Shown piece after piece: positions 5,634 through 5,938 of a stretch of DNA of 5,938 nucleotides. Source of the DNA: Candidatus Coatesiibacteriota bacterium (GTDB lineage: Bacteria > B130-G9); assembly GCA_016929465.1 (NCBI GenBank), contig JAFGIT010000327.1, positions 1 through 5,938 of the forward strand. The letters run 5' to 3'. The position numbers were made by a program, and so were the translations under genes. Each line of letters opens with the position of its first letter. Within the stretch, counting starts at the first letter, position 1. Under the pieces are notes generated by a model that saw only the letters and a program-made list of their open reading frames with translations, had not been told where the DNA came from and did not search any database.

Positions 5634-5938
5634 TTGCTGAACCGTCCCTTCGGTGGGCGATCACCTCTTCTGGGTTCAATCCTCGGCATCAGTTTTCTTC
5701 TCATAGGCATACCTGTCGCCTATTGCGATGGGGGGGAGGTCCCCCTCAGCTATGATCCGGCGCCGGCTCCTGTCAAAGGCATCACGGCCTATGATACGCC
5801 TGATGATGCCGGCGGCTGCATCACCCTCAGATGGGAACTCTCGGGAGATGACGTTTCTGGGGCGGATGATGTTGTGGAATACCGCATTTACCGGTCCGCT
5901 TCCCAAGACGGACCCTTCGAACTGGTCAAGTCGGTGCC
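5634..5938 (+). CDS. Exported FN3-domain protein, second in the operon (partial, runs off right edge)
   Basis: 101 complete codons are visible from the TTG at 5634; the 3' end is outside the window. The N-terminus is a signal peptide: basic residues R4 and R9, a hydrophobic core at about 11-29, and a likely cleavage site near residue 30. It is followed by a Pro-rich linker (DPAPAP, 41-46) and a fibronectin type III-like domain from about residue 48, with PDDAGGCITLRWELSGDD (56-73), VVEYRIYRS (80-88) and GPFELV (93-98). The domain is the same subtype as the FN3 of the first operon gene, which has PNDEGGAIEITWEAS, SYSILRS and GFEKVGEV. The two genes are therefore probably paralogues. Whether this one also carries membrane helices or a DUF6754-like domain after the FN3 cannot be seen. 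It starts 21 bases after the preceding stop and belongs to the same operon. Confidence 0.8.
   Translation, partial: MLNRPFGGRSPLLGSILGISFLLIGIPVAYCDGGEVPLSYDPAPAPVKGITAYDTPDDAGGCITLRWELSGDDVSGADDVVEYRIYRSASQDGPFELVKSV

Overview
The window looks like bacterial chromosome, probably from an uncultivated lineage. Evidence for a bacterium: Shine-Dalgarno-led genes, overlapping and tightly spaced operon genes, and GTG and TTG starts. Base composition is near even to mildly GC-rich by eye. AGG/AGA arginine and ATA isoleucine codons are common. FN3 domains of the 'PNDEGG...ITW' / 'PDDAGG...LRW' type, joined to a DUF6754-like domain, recall Zixibacteria, Eisenbacteria and related groups. That placement is an inference from memory and is not proven here.

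Layout. (1) Positions 1-246, minus strand: the 5' end of a gene running off the left edge, whose first 82 residues look like the start of a cobalamin-binding radical SAM protein. (2) 247-386: an AT-rich divergent intergenic region. (3) 387-1247, plus: a class I SAM-dependent methyltransferase. (4) 1248-1320: a short gap with a possible weak hairpin terminator. (5) 1321-2124, plus: a six-segment membrane protein built from two copies of one repeat and resembling DUF898/YjgN. (6) 2125-2269: an intergenic region with a plausible sigma70-type promoter. (7) From 2270 to the right edge: a compact five-gene plus-strand operon with gaps of 13, 1 (or an 8-base overlap), -4 and 21 bases.

The operon is the interesting part. 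Its order is: FN3 domain plus DUF6754-like domain with a signal peptide; a six-helix membrane protein; a two-helix protein carrying a soluble domain of about 200 residues; a second six-helix membrane protein; and a second secreted FN3 protein cut by the right edge. No gene in it shows a recognisable enzymatic motif. The genes are spaced as one transcription and translation unit, so a multi-subunit envelope complex is the simplest reading.

Two weak internal resemblances suggest the operon grew by duplication. The DUF6754-like domain and the soluble domain of the third gene end in similar motifs running into the last membrane helix. The two six-helix proteins share a pattern of matching residues at identical spacing. 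Both FN3 genes must start at TTG and have nearly the same ribosome-binding context. The biological role of the cluster cannot be read from the sequence.
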